Below are positions 1 through 12,073 of a stretch of DNA of 64,000 nt, piece by piece (the first letter of the stretch is position 1; every line of letters begins with the position of its first letter). The translations under genes were made by a program, and so were the position numbers. A model generated the notes under the pieces. It was not told the DNA's origin. It saw nothing but the letters and a program-made list of their open reading frames with translations, and searched no databases. Where the stretch lies: positions 2,170,001 to 2,234,000 of the forward strand of contig JAFKAC010000008.1 of assembly GCA_025766275.1 (NCBI GenBank), given 5' to 3'. The stretch is from Lactarius indigo. Its lineage: Eukaryota > Basidiomycota > Agaricomycetes > Russulales > Russulaceae.

Positions 1-516
1 AACTGGGCGCCCTCTTCTCTCTATTTTCAAATTTCGGCTGAACCAGTACAAAAAAGGTCGGAATTTCCCGACTCCAGTATTTCCGCCCCTATTCACAGGT
101 GAACACCCTAGGGAGAATTACGAGGTGACACCCTGAAAGATATCAGACCTCACACTGGCGCGTGCAGTATGATTCCGTGCACCTCGAATTTCTCAGAACT
201 GGAGTTCCGAAATGGACGATGCCGGACTATTGATGAGAGTGGTGGAGAAATAGCGCGAGATTTCGAGTTCGGATTCAGCAGAGTTACTACATTTGGTCCC
301 CTCCAGTGTCGTCCTAATTAGGTGTGTAATGTACAGCTTCGCAGAAATCGATTCAATATAGTACAGACAAGCGACAATATTCGATAAGAGGGCGCTCCAC
401 CGAGTTGTGCCCGAAGCGCCCTAGTCGAGCGCCAGTCAAGAAAGTTTTTTTTTTTAAAAAAAAGAAGAAAGAGTAGGATACCCTGATATTGAGCCCGTGG
501 CTTCGCATGTAGTCGA
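1..516. other. Region downstream of the glyoxal oxidase gene; no gene seen
   Basis: I see no supported coding exon here. It presumably holds the 3' UTR and terminator of the minus-strand glyoxal oxidase gene that ends at 517. An A/T-homopolymer run lies near 447-470, just beyond the stop codon in the direction of transcription. Short open frames overlapping the end of the oxidase show no family resemblance. Confidence 0.4.
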
Positions 517-3200
517 TCAGACACCGGGAGGATTGAAGCCAGACAAAGCGGGCCAATTTCCGAGCTTTGCTGGGTCGCCCCCAATCCGAACGAACACGCC
601 GTGCGACGGCGTCCTACCATCCAGAATGAACAACTGGTGCCACCCCGGTGGTGAGACCTTCGAGTTAGGTGGCGCCGTGACAGTGCAGACATTATTTCCT
701 GAACACGAAAACGCAGGGAAAATTGTTCCGCCGCCCATGGCGTTGCCGTGAGTACTCGACGTCGCCGCGACCAGTGATACTCTCATGCCGGACGTCTGGC
801 CTTGGAACAACTGCACGTTTATCTGGTACTGCCCGCCATAGGCCCAGTCCGTGTTCGGAATATTCACAACGGGCTGGGTGAGGCCTTCGTTCAGGTAAGG
901 CGGGATGTACACCTCGATGCGCAGTTCTTCCGGGAACGTTTGGGTTCCGGTCGGGTTTGGGTCAGAACCCGAGACGAGCACGCGGCCGTCGGGAAGGAGC
1001 GTTGCCTCAGAGTGATACAACCTCGCGATGGTCGTCGAGTTAAGAATGGAAATGCGCGCGCCGACGGGTTGCGAAGGGTCGTAGAGAAGCGCGGACAAGT
1101 TTGGGTTATCTGCGGCGCCGAAACCGGAAACACCATGTTGTGCGCCATTCATGATTATGGACGTGCCATCCGGGAGTGCGACTATGCAAGGCATCACACG
1201 CTTAGAGGGCTAAGAAGCAGACTGTCATTCGATGGCCAGATGGGGGAAAAGGTGTACGGACCATTCGCTCAATGACCCAAGTCGGGTTTACTGCCTCAGG
1301 CTGGATGGACACACAATTGTCGAGGGCATTGCCACCAGAGTCAGAGCCACCGCAGATCAGGACAGTACTCTCGTCCGTGTACGGAGTATGCTGGGGTAGC
1401 AGAACTGAGGCGCCTGCATACGGATAATTACGACCAGCAAGGGAGTTCCCTACGGAACCTGGGATATTGGGGAGAACATTGACAGTAGCGAAGGTCATCG
1501 GGTCAAGAAGGCGTGCCTCGTTGTAGTATCCTATCACTGTATGTCAACAATGGTAAATTTGGGAAGGAAATCAGACGGACCGACGAAGATGAGACCACTT
1601 GGGAGAATGTGAAGGAAGGGATATAGGTTGTTGGGGTTTGTACGATCGAGCCAGTCGAGGAACACCCGTGTATCGCCCCCAGGGATACGAGGGAGAATCT
1701 CAACCGAAGCGCTGGCCAGGCCGCCCGCACCGTTCTCACCACCCATCACTAGGACACTGCCATTGGACAGAACAAGTGCAGTCGGATACCAACGTCCTGT
1801 CTGATAAGTATGACTCTTTCAGAACCAATATGCAGGGTGTGAGCGCTGCACTTACCTGAAGATTAAATGTGCTTGCATCTTCCTCCCAGTCGTTCGTGCC
1901 GTTGACGCCTGCCGATCCGTCGGGTGCATAAAGTCGGAGACCATACGCTGATTGTGATGACCAACCACCAACGTTGAGGATTCGTGCGGCCTTATCTGGA
2001 AGGACAACTGCAGCTGAGCAGAATACGTCCGTTTTGACATGCATCTCACGCCAGGCATGAGAAAAGTCGTGGACGAGGCTCAAGTCGAGCTCGTATGCGC
2101 TAGAGGCGTTTTTGAATTCCTTGTAGCCGGATTCGCTTCCCTTTTCGAGGAAAGAGACTTTTCCATTGATACCCACGGTAGCGAGCAGGGGGGGTACAAG
2201 GCCAGGCACCAAGTACTACGTTGATGACCCTCAGTACCACAGGTACGTGCAAGTAAGGAAAGCGGGAATACCTCATAACGACCAATGTTAGCGGGTGTGC
2301 TCCAAGTATTAAGGGCGCCATTCCAAAGGTAGAGCTGCAGCCTCCAGGTACCACCGCAAAGATGGAGAGGATCACCGGAGCACGCCGTTGAGCAGTCACT
2401 CTCCGCAGCAGTCTTTCCGCCATTGTTGGTGATATCCGCCACATCGCCACACCCTAGACGAAATGCGTGTTTCTATAAGCAGAGGCCTAACGCTCTGCTG
2501 CAGGACAATGGATTACGCACAGCACTCATGTCCATATTCCATACCCGCCGCGGGGTATCCAAAGGCCGAGCATTGAGAAAGGCAGTTTTGAGGTGTGTTC
2601 GTGTTATTGCCCGCGAGGGTGGCATTATACGGGAACACATGATGAGGCTGAGGTTCACTGATGATCGAACGAGTCATGAGCAGCAGCATTGGATATATGC
2701 GGATATAAACGCACGCCAGGCATCGAGAATATTGCCAATTCCCAGGAAGACCTGTTGTCTGCACGGTCGGTACGGCTGATACGGTTGCATTAGCCCTGGA
2801 AGTGTAAATATAGACCCGATTTAGTCCACCACGTGACTCGCTAGAGTTTATCTCAGCTGCAGAGACACAGAAGTAAGCCAGACAACCTACATCTTATAAC
2901 CATTCCGGCCCATTTTGCAGTCAGAACTAGAGTCTGTTGAGGAGCCATCGAGTGCATATTTGTTGCCGCAGACTATGGAGGTGGAAGTGTCGTTTAAACC
3001 GTGATGCGACGATAGATCGACGATAAATCGTACAACATTGAACGCCGTGCTCTAATCTGGCGAGTGTGAAGTTCTGGGAGGCGCACGATGTAATGCAGCT
3101 CTCGGTTGTCAAGTTTCGGTTATCTGTAAGCTCCGTTTGGAGGTCATGCCGATGTGCATCCTCCCTGTATCGTTTTATATCTTAAGAAACACGAGCGAGA
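517..3200 (-). CDS. WSC-domain copper radical oxidase (glyoxal oxidase family, AA5_1)
   Basis: Secreted copper radical oxidases of this family oxidise aldehydes such as glyoxal with O2 and supply H2O2 to lignin-degrading peroxidases. Read on the minus strand, two WSC (Cys-rich carbohydrate-binding) domains come first: exons near 3113-2927 (ESCITSC, then C-F-C-G-N after an intron) and 2764-2350 (GMEYGHEC, then C-G-D, ending [10 protein letters not shown]). The glyoxal oxidase core follows. All expected active-site residues are present: Cys in [10 protein letters not shown] (near 2019), Tyr in RWYPTAL, the Tyr-His pair in [10 protein letters not shown], and His in [10 protein letters not shown], before a DUF1929-like C-terminus ending PPGV. 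Introns are about 50-60 nt (for example 1201-1261 and 1541-1593). The signal peptide exon is not resolved. The first WSC domain needs a one-base shift near 3160 to join GCTSA to [13 protein letters not shown]. The domain order resembles the WSC-bearing cro3/cro4/cro5 class of white-rot fungi. Confidence 0.88.
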
Positions 3201-4718
3201 CGTGGGCATGAAACCTACACCCTAACGTGAACCAAGTGTCAGAGAGTGTGCCACATTGCAGAGGGTCAGTGGAGCGTAACCCACGTGTAGCATCCAAGCG
3301 CAGTCCATCCTGGAGGGATGACGTCATGTTGAAAGTCACCGCGGGAGCGGTGAAACCGAGAGGGGACCGCGCATACGAACTGCCACGTCACGAACAAGTC
3401 ATTAATCAGTGCTCACGAAAGCGCGAGTCACGAGTATGTGCGTACTGGCACGATGGCTAACAAAGCCACGAATCGAAAGAGAATGAGTGACATGCACACC
3501 ATGTAAAGGCGAAGATAGTGGCGGGACTTGACTGAGATGTAGTGAGATTCTTAACGTTTTCTGGATCCGGGAAAACCGGGGGCACGAAGAAAACGGAACA
3601 CGCTGGCCAATGCTTCATGGCTAGTCGATCCAGGAGAAGCCACCGCTGTGCCCACAGAATGGCCATAACACGTCCCGAAGCTTACGGGAGTTGATAAATG
3701 CAGGACATTCGGATGCACATTGCGCGCTCTAGGAGGGGAGCGGATCGTCGACGACGCAGAAGACTGAAACTGAAAACGGCAACGTCGCAGCGAGGAACCA
3801 ATCGCAATAATTACAGTAATTAACCAAGCAGCACTCGGAGTTTGATCCAAAAACAGGCTTAAAGCAAGAGAAAGAAAGCCACGATATGGGTGGGGGCGGA
3901 AGCTCGATATCGGTCTGGGAGAACTTCTGAGTATCTCTAGAGCTGCTGCCATTTCTGGGATATGGATAGTGCCGCGGATCAACTGTTTCATCTCGGAAAG
4001 GAAGAGCCACCATCCTATTGTTGGCCACTACACGAAACTGAGACCAGATGAACCGCCGAGAAGAGAGAAGCACAAACAGCATCATTACAATACTCGCGCA
4101 TATTTCGCAATTACCACGGTGGTTCATATTTTGTGATCGGTCTTTCTTCGCCATACCTAGCGGAACCTGGGCCAATCAGAGGAACAGACGCACTGCAATA
4201 CCCTTATTACCTTATTATCAATCACGGCCGAGTATCTCCTCAGGTTATCTCGTAGTCGGTGTCCTATGGCAGAATACTCGTCTCAACAGTTATTGTGGAG
4301 AATTATTCTACCTTCTCAGATTAAATCGTCAGCCAATTGAAACAATCTGACAGGGTGTCTTCAATACCGAATTTCATTGGGTTAGCCGCCCGACGCGTTC
4401 GATACGCGGGCGGACCACTGTCCAGGACTTCAATACCATTTCCTAGTCGGCAACGTCAGTCAGTACCAAATCGACGGGAGAGCGCGCGAACGATCGAGAG
4501 CACGCCGCGGAGGCAATATTGACCCCGAGGTCAGATGTTGGATATCGGGTTCAAAATTCCTTTAAGTTGACGGTTTTGCCTTCATTTTCCAGAATGGGAC
4601 CTTTACTGTACTTCATGTGCGTGATCGCCTTGGGACTCGGCCTCGTTGATACTAATGAGCGCTAGACTGATTGCGCATTCTCCTTCTTCGTGGGGTAGCT
4701 TCTCTACGTCGGCGCCTG
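3201..4718. other. Gene-poor stretch upstream of the oxidase
   Basis: No recognisable gene. Two overlapping minus-strand open frames (3551-3991 and 3729-4175) include hydrophobic segments, so they could contain the missing 5' exon(s) of the oxidase or a lost membrane protein. They resemble nothing I know and disagree in frame. Treated as promoter or decayed sequence. Confidence 0.3.
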
Positions 4719-4892
4719 CTAGATGATCACGGACTTTGCAGAAATACGTATGATACCGGCATAACTCATCAGCGCTTCAGCAGTTCCGTTTCCCGTGCCT
4801 TGCCAGCAGAATGGTTGCATGGTATGGCTCCACGCGCCGCAAATAAGTAGTGCTTCTGATGCGTCATACAACTTTCTGGGTAAACTGGTCAT
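4719..4892 (-). pseudogene. Relic of an FAD-dependent (salicylate hydroxylase-type) monooxygenase
   Basis: A 57-codon minus-strand frame reads like the second FAD-binding motif of class A flavin monooxygenases. A hydrophobic LLICGA is followed by H, M-Q-P-F, Q-G-T-G-N-G, E-A-L and A-G-I-I, matching the usual spacing of the G-D-A-A-H...P-F-x-x-Q-G-x-G-x-x-x-E-D-A pattern. The D of GD and other consensus residues are lost. No N-terminal GxGxxG dinucleotide-binding exon is visible at higher coordinates, and neighbouring frames contain stops. I infer a short pseudogene fragment. The match rests on one motif and could be chance. Confidence 0.33.
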
Positions 4893-6784
4893 CGATCACC
4901 ATATAGATCAAGGACGAAGTGATCTAAACGGCATACATGGTGGCCCCAACCTCGGCTATCACTTTGCCCTTGTTGGAAATGCTGTTGATCCTCCTAATTA
5001 CCATTTCGAATTCGGAAGTTGTTTGTACTTACAAGGCTTCTGGTATCTCTGGCATCGCCTATCGCAGGATTCCAGTCTCTTTCAACCGCGTGTTTTTGAG
5101 ACAATAGCAAGGATTCCGACCACTTCCGCTCGTGATATACATGATACCTTTTTGAGATTGTTGCGAAGCACAAAGTTTTCCGGCCGCCGAGATCGTTGCT
5201 TTTGCTCCGAAGGTGCAGCCTATACATGGATACCCCCCCTGCTCTGCGCGCGTCTCTGCCGGTTTTCACGTGCACGTGCCCGCCTAGCTGCACCGAGGAC
5301 TGCCACGTCAGTAACGCGAGGGGAATGTCGTTCTTCCTTGCGCCGCATGACAGAGGGAAGGGGTGAGAGCTGCGTTCGAGGGGGAGGGGCACGCCGGTTG
5401 GGGCGGCCAAAATCGGGCGGGAAGAGGGGTGCTAGACATGCAGTAACCAGTGCCATCCTGACTAAGCGGCCTCCATCAGTGTTGTACTCGGTGGATCGAC
5501 TCTGCGTGTCTCCCCTTGGACGCACAGTGGCAAAAGGCAAGCAAATCAGGTAAGTCAAACGGACAGAGAGCGAGGATCAAGAGGACCTTACAACAAAATA
5601 GGATTTGGAACGGAAAGAGCACCAAAGAGCCAGGAATAGAAGTAATCAAACAGATATAAGGATCGCACCTCCACTGAGAAAAAGAGCGTCCGGCCTTCGG
5701 CTATTGCGCGGTGGAACGTGGTGGAAAGGGAGAGAAAACTTTTGAGTTGGAAAAGGGGGTGGGAAGGTCGTTATGATAATAGAAGGATGTGAACAAGGGG
5801 AAATGCGGGGCCGCGTGTCGACTGAGGGCGAACGGAGTGGGAATAAGGGAAATGGTGTCTGCGGGTTTTCAGCGACGATCTGCAGAGGATGACATAATGC
5901 AGAGCACGATAGCGAAGGCAGGAGTCCAACCGGGTGTATGCGTGAGCATGCTAATATATTGACACTATGCCGAAGGCTGTCATCGCCATGCCAGGCGAGA
6001 AGAAATGCCGTCAGGACATATGTTGACCAGGTATGGTGTGCGTCTTTGCACTGTCGGAAATACATAGATGACGGCGTTAGTGGGTCCATGGCAGTGTAGA
6101 TCATGTAAGGTCTTCAATTCGAATCCGCGGAGTTACCCTGATGCAACAAAGCACCGGCATAGTGAAATCAGACTGGTGCCATGAATGTGTCATAATTGAA
6201 CACCTCACTAGTTTGTCGCACGGCTCAACCCTTACTACCAGTTCGCATTCTTTCAGGACATCGCGGCCTCAGTCTATGGCGAATTCGTGCTCCGCGATTC
6301 CAACTTTGCGATATTCAGCGCCCTCTGAACAGCTGCGAGGATCTGCTTTTCCGAAATTTCAGGAAGGGCGGTTTCAGAGATGAGGCTGAACATAGTAGCA
6401 AGAACCCACAGGCAGTGAAAGTAAGGCATATTCATGAGACTGATCTGCTCTTGAAGCTTGAAGGGGTATGACGAAGGTAGTAGCTGGAGGAAGACGAAGA
6501 AAAAACACTAGGTACCGAAGAGTTTGTAGAGGGCGAGTCATGGAACGATTGGCAACATTTCCGAGGAAGTATGATTGCGTGTTAGAACATTGTTGGAGAA
6601 GAAATGACGCGAACACTCAAGTACTCAAGCTCAAGCCCAAGCTCTCTTTTGCATGCCGCCACCTGCCCGCCCTGCTTTTCAACCGGTCTGAAAAACCGAG
6701 ATTACTTCGTTTTAACATGCCCGCGACGCCCTTTATATAAACGGATCGATGATGAGACTCACTGTGTCCATCGGCGCTCATCCA

Positions 6785-6815
6785 GTCGCTCCGGGAGGGT
6801 CCCACCCGGAGCGAC
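6785..6815. repeat. Perfect 11-bp inverted repeat (GC-rich hairpin)
   Basis: GTCGCTCCGGG at 6785-6795 is followed by a 9-nt loop and its exact reverse complement at 6805-6815. It lies about 45 bp downstream of a TATATAAA box (6734-6741), so it would fall near a transcription start or in a 5' UTR if that box is used. It could be a dimeric factor site or an RNA hairpin; the sequence alone does not decide. Confidence 0.6.
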
Positions 6816-7017
6816 CTCGCCTCAGCCACGTGAACTCTCCTTTGCTATCGAGAAGCGCTTCGCGCTTTCGCCCAATCTCTTACGCACTGTCCATCTCTCA
6901 CTGCCGGGACTCACGTACATAGTATCTATACACAACTCTTCCCGTGTGACCTACTAAATACAGCTCAATGTTATCATCCCACTGGCAGCACCATCCTTCC
7001 ATGCCGCGCCTCTCAAG

Positions 7018-7209
7018 ATGTCATCCGCGCTCCACCCAGCTCGGCACGGAACTCCCGTCGAAGAAGCTGAACAGCGACTCGCAAAGGAGTATGTGAGAAT
7101 GCGCCTGTCGAAATACAAAACAGCCAGCGACGAAGACCCCACATATATCAACTCTCAACGAACGTTTTCAACCGAACCATCAAGTCACCTTCGGCGATGC
7201 GCATCGTGA
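7018..7209 (+). CDS. Possible small protein, 63 residues, unknown
   Basis: An ATG-initiated, charged 63-codon frame (MSSALHPARHGTPVEE...) sits 277 bp downstream of a TATATAAA box. No domain, signal peptide or membrane segment is evident. A second open frame continues past its stop (QVTFGDAHRDEIPVARWYK), so it may be the first exon of a longer, possibly decayed gene. I do not recognise it. Confidence 0.18.
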   Translation: MSSALHPARHGTPVEEAEQRLAKEYVRMRLSKYKTASDEDPTYINSQRTFSTEPSSHLRRCAS

Positions 7210-8179
7210 CGAAATTCCTGTTGCTAGATGGTATAAAATTGCACTGTATCTGCCTAACTATTGCGACGCCATCATTATTCTTAGGGTGATCCAGCCGTGA
7301 GATATCGCATATATCGCGCACCACGCTTACAGAAAACGGTGTTGCGAGTCTCGAATGTGTACTGTTAGAGAATGGAAGCGTGCAATGCGCTTAACGCTGC
7401 AATCCGCAATGTATGGCAAGCGAATTGTAGCTCTGGTCATTCAGAGCACGAGGATATGAAGTAGCTATGCATGAGTACAGGTTGTCCGTGTTCTCGCCCA
7501 CTATGGACAGGGCTCTCGAGTTTCCGACACCAACAGACCGTGGGCTCCACAGGAGGCACTCATACTACTCGTGAACAGCGTCGACAAAACTAGTGAACTG
7601 CGAGCAAGAAAACGGAAAGGTGGCAGTCTGGTGTGCATACACTGTGCTTGTAAGTTTGATGGACAGTTGATAGCCCAGGGGCATGTCCAGCGACTGCGCC
7701 TTGGGCTCCGAGTCCGTGTTAGCACTTTTCTTCGCAGGCCAGACTCGGAGGCAATTCGCTAGGAGAAGGCGTTTTAGGAACTGGTACTTCGCTAACCAAA
7801 TATGTTAGTTCTAGCTGTTCGGCTGTCCATGAGGGACGTCATAAGATATGCGCGAGGAACAATGCCAGATTTCCTTTCCCACGTACCCGATCACCTCTTC
7901 AGAGCATCCTCTCCTGAATGTCTCGGGACAAGGGACTACCCCCCACGGCCCCAATTAAGATGACAGAGGATTTTTGGCTCTATCATCGTAATCGATAATT
8001 CGATCACGTCCCACATTTTTCACAGTAAAATTTCCGATGCAGCGCCGGCCTAGTAAAAGACCAATCCGGAAGTTGTGCTGGGTCCGCCTTTCACCTACTT
8101 CACACCTGCCGCGTGTTGGACAACAACCGCACTATTTCACCCCCAACACAATTCATTACGCGACGACGACCTTTCAGTA

Positions 8180-11100
8180 ATGGCGCCGCCGCATAATGTC
8201 ACTAGATGGGGGCCTATTCGCTCTCTGCTCTACTTATCTCCATTCTTCTTTGTTATTCCATGGCTCGCTCTTCGCGAACTCTACGGTGACCCACACTTTT
8301 CTCCGTCTTTCTCCACCCACTGACCTTCTTCTTAGCCCTTCCAGAGCCTATTACCGACCTGTGGGTGTTCCTTACGTCAGTTGTATCATAGGCCTTCCTG
8401 ACAGCGCATTCAGCGTCAACCCAGATACCGGTCTTCCTCAGATTTCAGAGTCGCAGATCCTTGCACATGTACGACTCCTTTCTGAGGATATCGGATTTCG
8501 CACAGTTGGGACCGCTGAGCATGCTCTCGCGGACAAATGGATGATCGACACGGCTCATGAGGTTCAGAGTGAGTGCCAGCGGATAGTGCAGGCGGACCCC
8601 GAGCGCAAGCTAGAGTGCGAGGTGTGGCATCAACGCGGCAGTGGGGCCCATAGGTATGTGCCCAATTTCATCGCCTGGTCTGAATACTTATAAAACCCAA
8701 CCACCTAGATTCGATATGATGGGCAAGAGACTCTACAAAACCTATACCGACCTCACGAATATCGTGATTCGCGTGTCTAACGGGACTACTGAGGGAAAAG
8801 AACATGCTGTACTGGTGAACGCGCATCTCGACAGCACCTTGCCTTCTCCCGGTGCAGCAGATGACGCACTTTCCGTCGGCGTCATGCTCGAATGTATTCG
8901 CGTCCTCACGCATACACCCGGTTGGACCCCCGCTTATGCTATTGTGTTCCGTAAGTGGTTCAAATGGCACATCTAGGTGTCTTCCCCGGCTAAGCAATTG
9001 AGCGATTGCAGTATTCAATCATGCAGAAGAATCGCTCCAGGACGCGTCTCATCTATTTTCCACCCAACATCCTGTGGCTCACACGTGGGTTCATCTCTTC
9101 CTGTCTTTGGTTCCGTAACCAACCGATCTTCAGTATAAGGGCTTTTATCAACTTGGAGGGTAGGCACTGCATTATTGATACATAACTGCTTCTAACTCTC
9201 TGGTCAGCTGCCGGCAACAAGGGAGCTGAGTTACTCTTTCAGGTAAATTCTGAAGAGATGATTCGTGCGTACTCCAAAGTCCCAAGGTAGGTTCGGATCG
9301 ATGGAAACCCTGCTACGCAGCTGATACCTTGTAGACCGTTCGGCACCGTCATAGCAAGCGAGATTTTCAGCTCTGGCGTCTTGCTCTCCGAGTATGTAAC
9401 TAATATTTGGGTTAACCTTTCTTTCCTGACCTTCATGCTGTTTGACAGCACTGACTTCCGTCAATTCGAGCAATATCTCAATGTCACTGGGCTCGACGTA
9501 CGTTATTTTCTCGTAACTGTCTTAGATTACATATCTGACGTGCACATGTGGTTTAGGTGGCCGTTGTTGGTAACAGCTACATATATCACACGCGCCAGGT
9601 GCGATCATAGCATTGCTTACGACCCACTCTTACTGAGAATATCCCATAGGATACAGTCGACAACATTCAGCCCGGGGTGGCTCAGGTCTGTCTAACGGGC
9701 TACATATACGTACCTTACTGAATTCTCACAGCGCATGGCCGAGAATACCCTCGCAATGCTGCAATACCTCTCTTCTGACGCATCCCCGTTACCTTCGCTT
9801 ACAAAGGGCTACTCACGTCCTGCAACTGTGTTTTTCACGCAGTTTGGTCGCTTCTTCCAATTCCAATTCGCAACTGCGCGCCTCATGTACGGCACGCTAT
9901 TTACTCTCTCACTCACCCTAGCACGGTTCGCCTACCAGAAGAGAACGCCCGGTTCATCTTCTACTGGCTTTCTGACGGAACAGTGGAAGGGCGCGCGCGC
10001 GCTGCTCGTCGCATTGGCCGGAGCATTGATCAGTGCAAATGGACTTGCGGCCATGATACATCGTGTACTCGGCCGCAACATGAGCTGGTTTGCATCCGAG
10101 CACTCTGCACTCCTCTTGTACGGCCCTGCAACATTTGGCGGTTCGTCGTCCACGTCGTATCCTTCCTACTTTCCCTTTTCTAACGAGGGTCTTGTAGGCA
10201 TACTCGCATCGCAGGTGGTCTTTCCCGAGGTAGCAGAGCGCAGCGTCCTCAGCGCTCTGTTGTTGATGCAATCTGGCGGCGCGCTGCTGCTCCAGTTGCT
10301 CGGTCTTGGTTCTTCGTACCTCTTGTTCCTTGGCGCGCTACCATTATTCGTCGCGCTGTCACTTGACACGCTGCTAAATCACGGTCTCGTCGTCAGCCTG
10401 TGGACATACGCGTTGAGTTTGGTCGTCCCGCTTCTGACGGGTATGCAGATGACTTGCGTCGTTCTCGACGTATTTGTTCCCCTCGTTCGTATTCGTCCTG
10501 ATGCCCGATCTCCGTCTTTTAAACACCATCTATTGTAGACCGGGCGGATCGGGGCAGATGCACAGGCCGAGCATGTTATCGCGTCGATCGCGGCAGTCAT
10601 GCTATCAATCACCGTGCCGCTTGTTACGCCGTTCTCTCACCGCTTTTCAGAGAACGTCCGTGTGAATGCGGTCACATTGCTGAACATTGTGACGGTCGTA
10701 GCGGTTGCGGTATTCGCGCTCCGTTCGCCCTTCGACGATACCCACCAACGTCGGGTGTTCTTACTTGGTTCCGATAATGTGAGGTCTCCTTGCTGCTTCT
10801 CATAGACGCTCAGACTGACGCGTGTGCGCGTCGGACAGATTACCTCTCATGAACGATACCTTCATGTCAGCGCCGCGGATGGTGCCCCCGGTTTTGAGCA
10901 GCTCGTGAACGACATCGCGACAAACTTTGGCGTCGTCGGCACACAAGCCGTTCAAGAGGATATGCACGACTGGAACGGAGATTGGGATATCCTATACCCG
11001 TTTTCTGCCGTGAGATCTTTTCTGCTCCGTATCTTACCGTACTGATCTCGTACTAGTTTGTGTCAGCCTACAAGCTACCACTTCCCATAGAACCCGGATT

Positions 11101-11611
11101 TGTGTCTCCGTTCGCCGCCGGCGAACGTGCGTTCAAAGTAGAGGCCATCAATGATACCCTTGACCTAGCGGCAGGGACGCGCAGCCTTACCCTACAGATT
11201 ACTCACCCCGGACTCATCTGGACAGGCAAGTGAAACGTCACGTGCTGCATCTGCTCTACCTAAGTGCATATCTCCTCAGTCCTCGCGTTCGACGCACACG
11301 TGCTACAATGGACGCTCGACGACGCGCCACCAAACGAGTTCACGCGCCACCACATCAAAGGAGCTTCTTTCTACGGAGTCGACCGCTGGTCCATCGACCT
11401 CGTCCTGGAGGGCACTGCACCGCTAAAGATCAACTTCCTGGCTATCGACGAAGAGGCGATGTGGCCCGGAAAGAAGGCTGCTACCGAGGCACAGGGAGGA
11501 CACGCAATGATGACACTTTTCGAGAGTGTGGATAACTGGCTCGCGCGCGAGACGCGCGACAGCGTCGATGTGATGTTACTTGCTACTGTTGGGGGTGTGG
11601 TGACGGTATAA
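8180..11611 (+). CDS. FXNA/ERMP1-type membrane M28 zinc metallopeptidase
   Basis: Family M28 aminopeptidase-like protein with a multi-span C-terminal membrane region; relatives sit in the ER (ERMP1/Felix-ina) or vacuole membrane (Pff1). Exon 1 (8180-8285) gives a short N-terminus with one hydrophobic anchor, then LPEPITDL joins VNPDTGLPQ across a GTGGGT donor. The zinc ligands of M28 are visible: His and Asp in NAHLDS (near 8825), Asp in AADDA, and Glu-Glu in FNHAEES (near 9020). From about 9735 a long hydrophobic region with several membrane spans follows, then a luminal beta-rich domain ending near VDVMLLATVGG. About ten introns of 50-60 nt were inferred. A 54-nt in-frame segment near 10145-10198 may also be an intron. 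No frame lesion was seen in the exons I followed. Confidence 0.85.
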
Positions 11612-12055
11612 TTAATATGGACCGTAACGATATCCAGTGCTTTATATCTATTCACCTTGTACATACCTAGGTCAAGACAACTGCTATTGGAGTCAAGCGA
11701 AGACTCGGACCTCAGTGAGAGTGGCATGATTGTCATGTTGGTTGTATACGCTCCTACTTTTCCATGCGAACATCATGTCGCAGTTGTCGTGGTTCGATGA
11801 GGAGGACTTTATTTCTTAAATATTTCGAAAAGACCAATTTCTGGGCAGTGAGGACAACCCTGTTGCCTCGCTTCGCTTGCTGGCAACAATCGGGTTGAGC
11901 CGGCCCGCGGACCGGAAGCCCAAGTCCGATGGGCGGTGCGGCACTGCGGCGCTTGCCAGCCAGTGATGCAGCCGAGTGTCAACTTCGGGTTCGAGGACGC
12001 TGCGGCATAATGTTCTTGGTTCCGTGGCACCACTAGGCTCATCTATTCGAGATAT
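11612..12055. other. Intergenic spacer between the M28 gene and MED12
   Basis: This 0.44-kb stretch holds the 3' end of the upstream gene and the promoter of MED12. No conserved frame was found on either strand. Confidence 0.4.
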
Positions 12056-12067
12056 ATGAGAACATAG
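12056..12067 (+). promoter_or_regulatory. Minimal upstream ORF (ATG AGA ACA TAG) before MED12
   Basis: A three-codon uORF plus stop ends six bases before the predicted MED12 start codon at 12074. If it lies in the mRNA leader it would force reinitiation or leaky scanning. Whether transcription starts upstream of it cannot be seen from sequence. Confidence 0.4.
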
Positions 12068-12073
12068 CAAGAC

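Larger units (their letters stand above)
4893..8179. other. Gene-poor 3.3-kb stretch
   Basis: Open frames on both strands (for example a 252-codon plus-strand frame from 4795) show no family motifs or consistent codon use. Noted features are a TATATAAA box at 6734-6741, a perfect dyad at 6785-6815 and a 63-codon ORF at 7018-7209. The rest holds nothing I can assign. Confidence 0.35.

Noticed and set aside
4795..5553. 252-codon plus-strand open frame
   Set aside because: Composition is Arg/Ser/Cys-rich without motifs, and the minus strand of the same DNA (4719-4892) gives a better family match; likely chance in GC-rich sequence.
6050..6140. Possible tRNA because of TTCGAATCC near 6119
   Set aside because: No matching acceptor stem, and the upstream box-A-like sequence is poor; a cloverleaf cannot be drawn.
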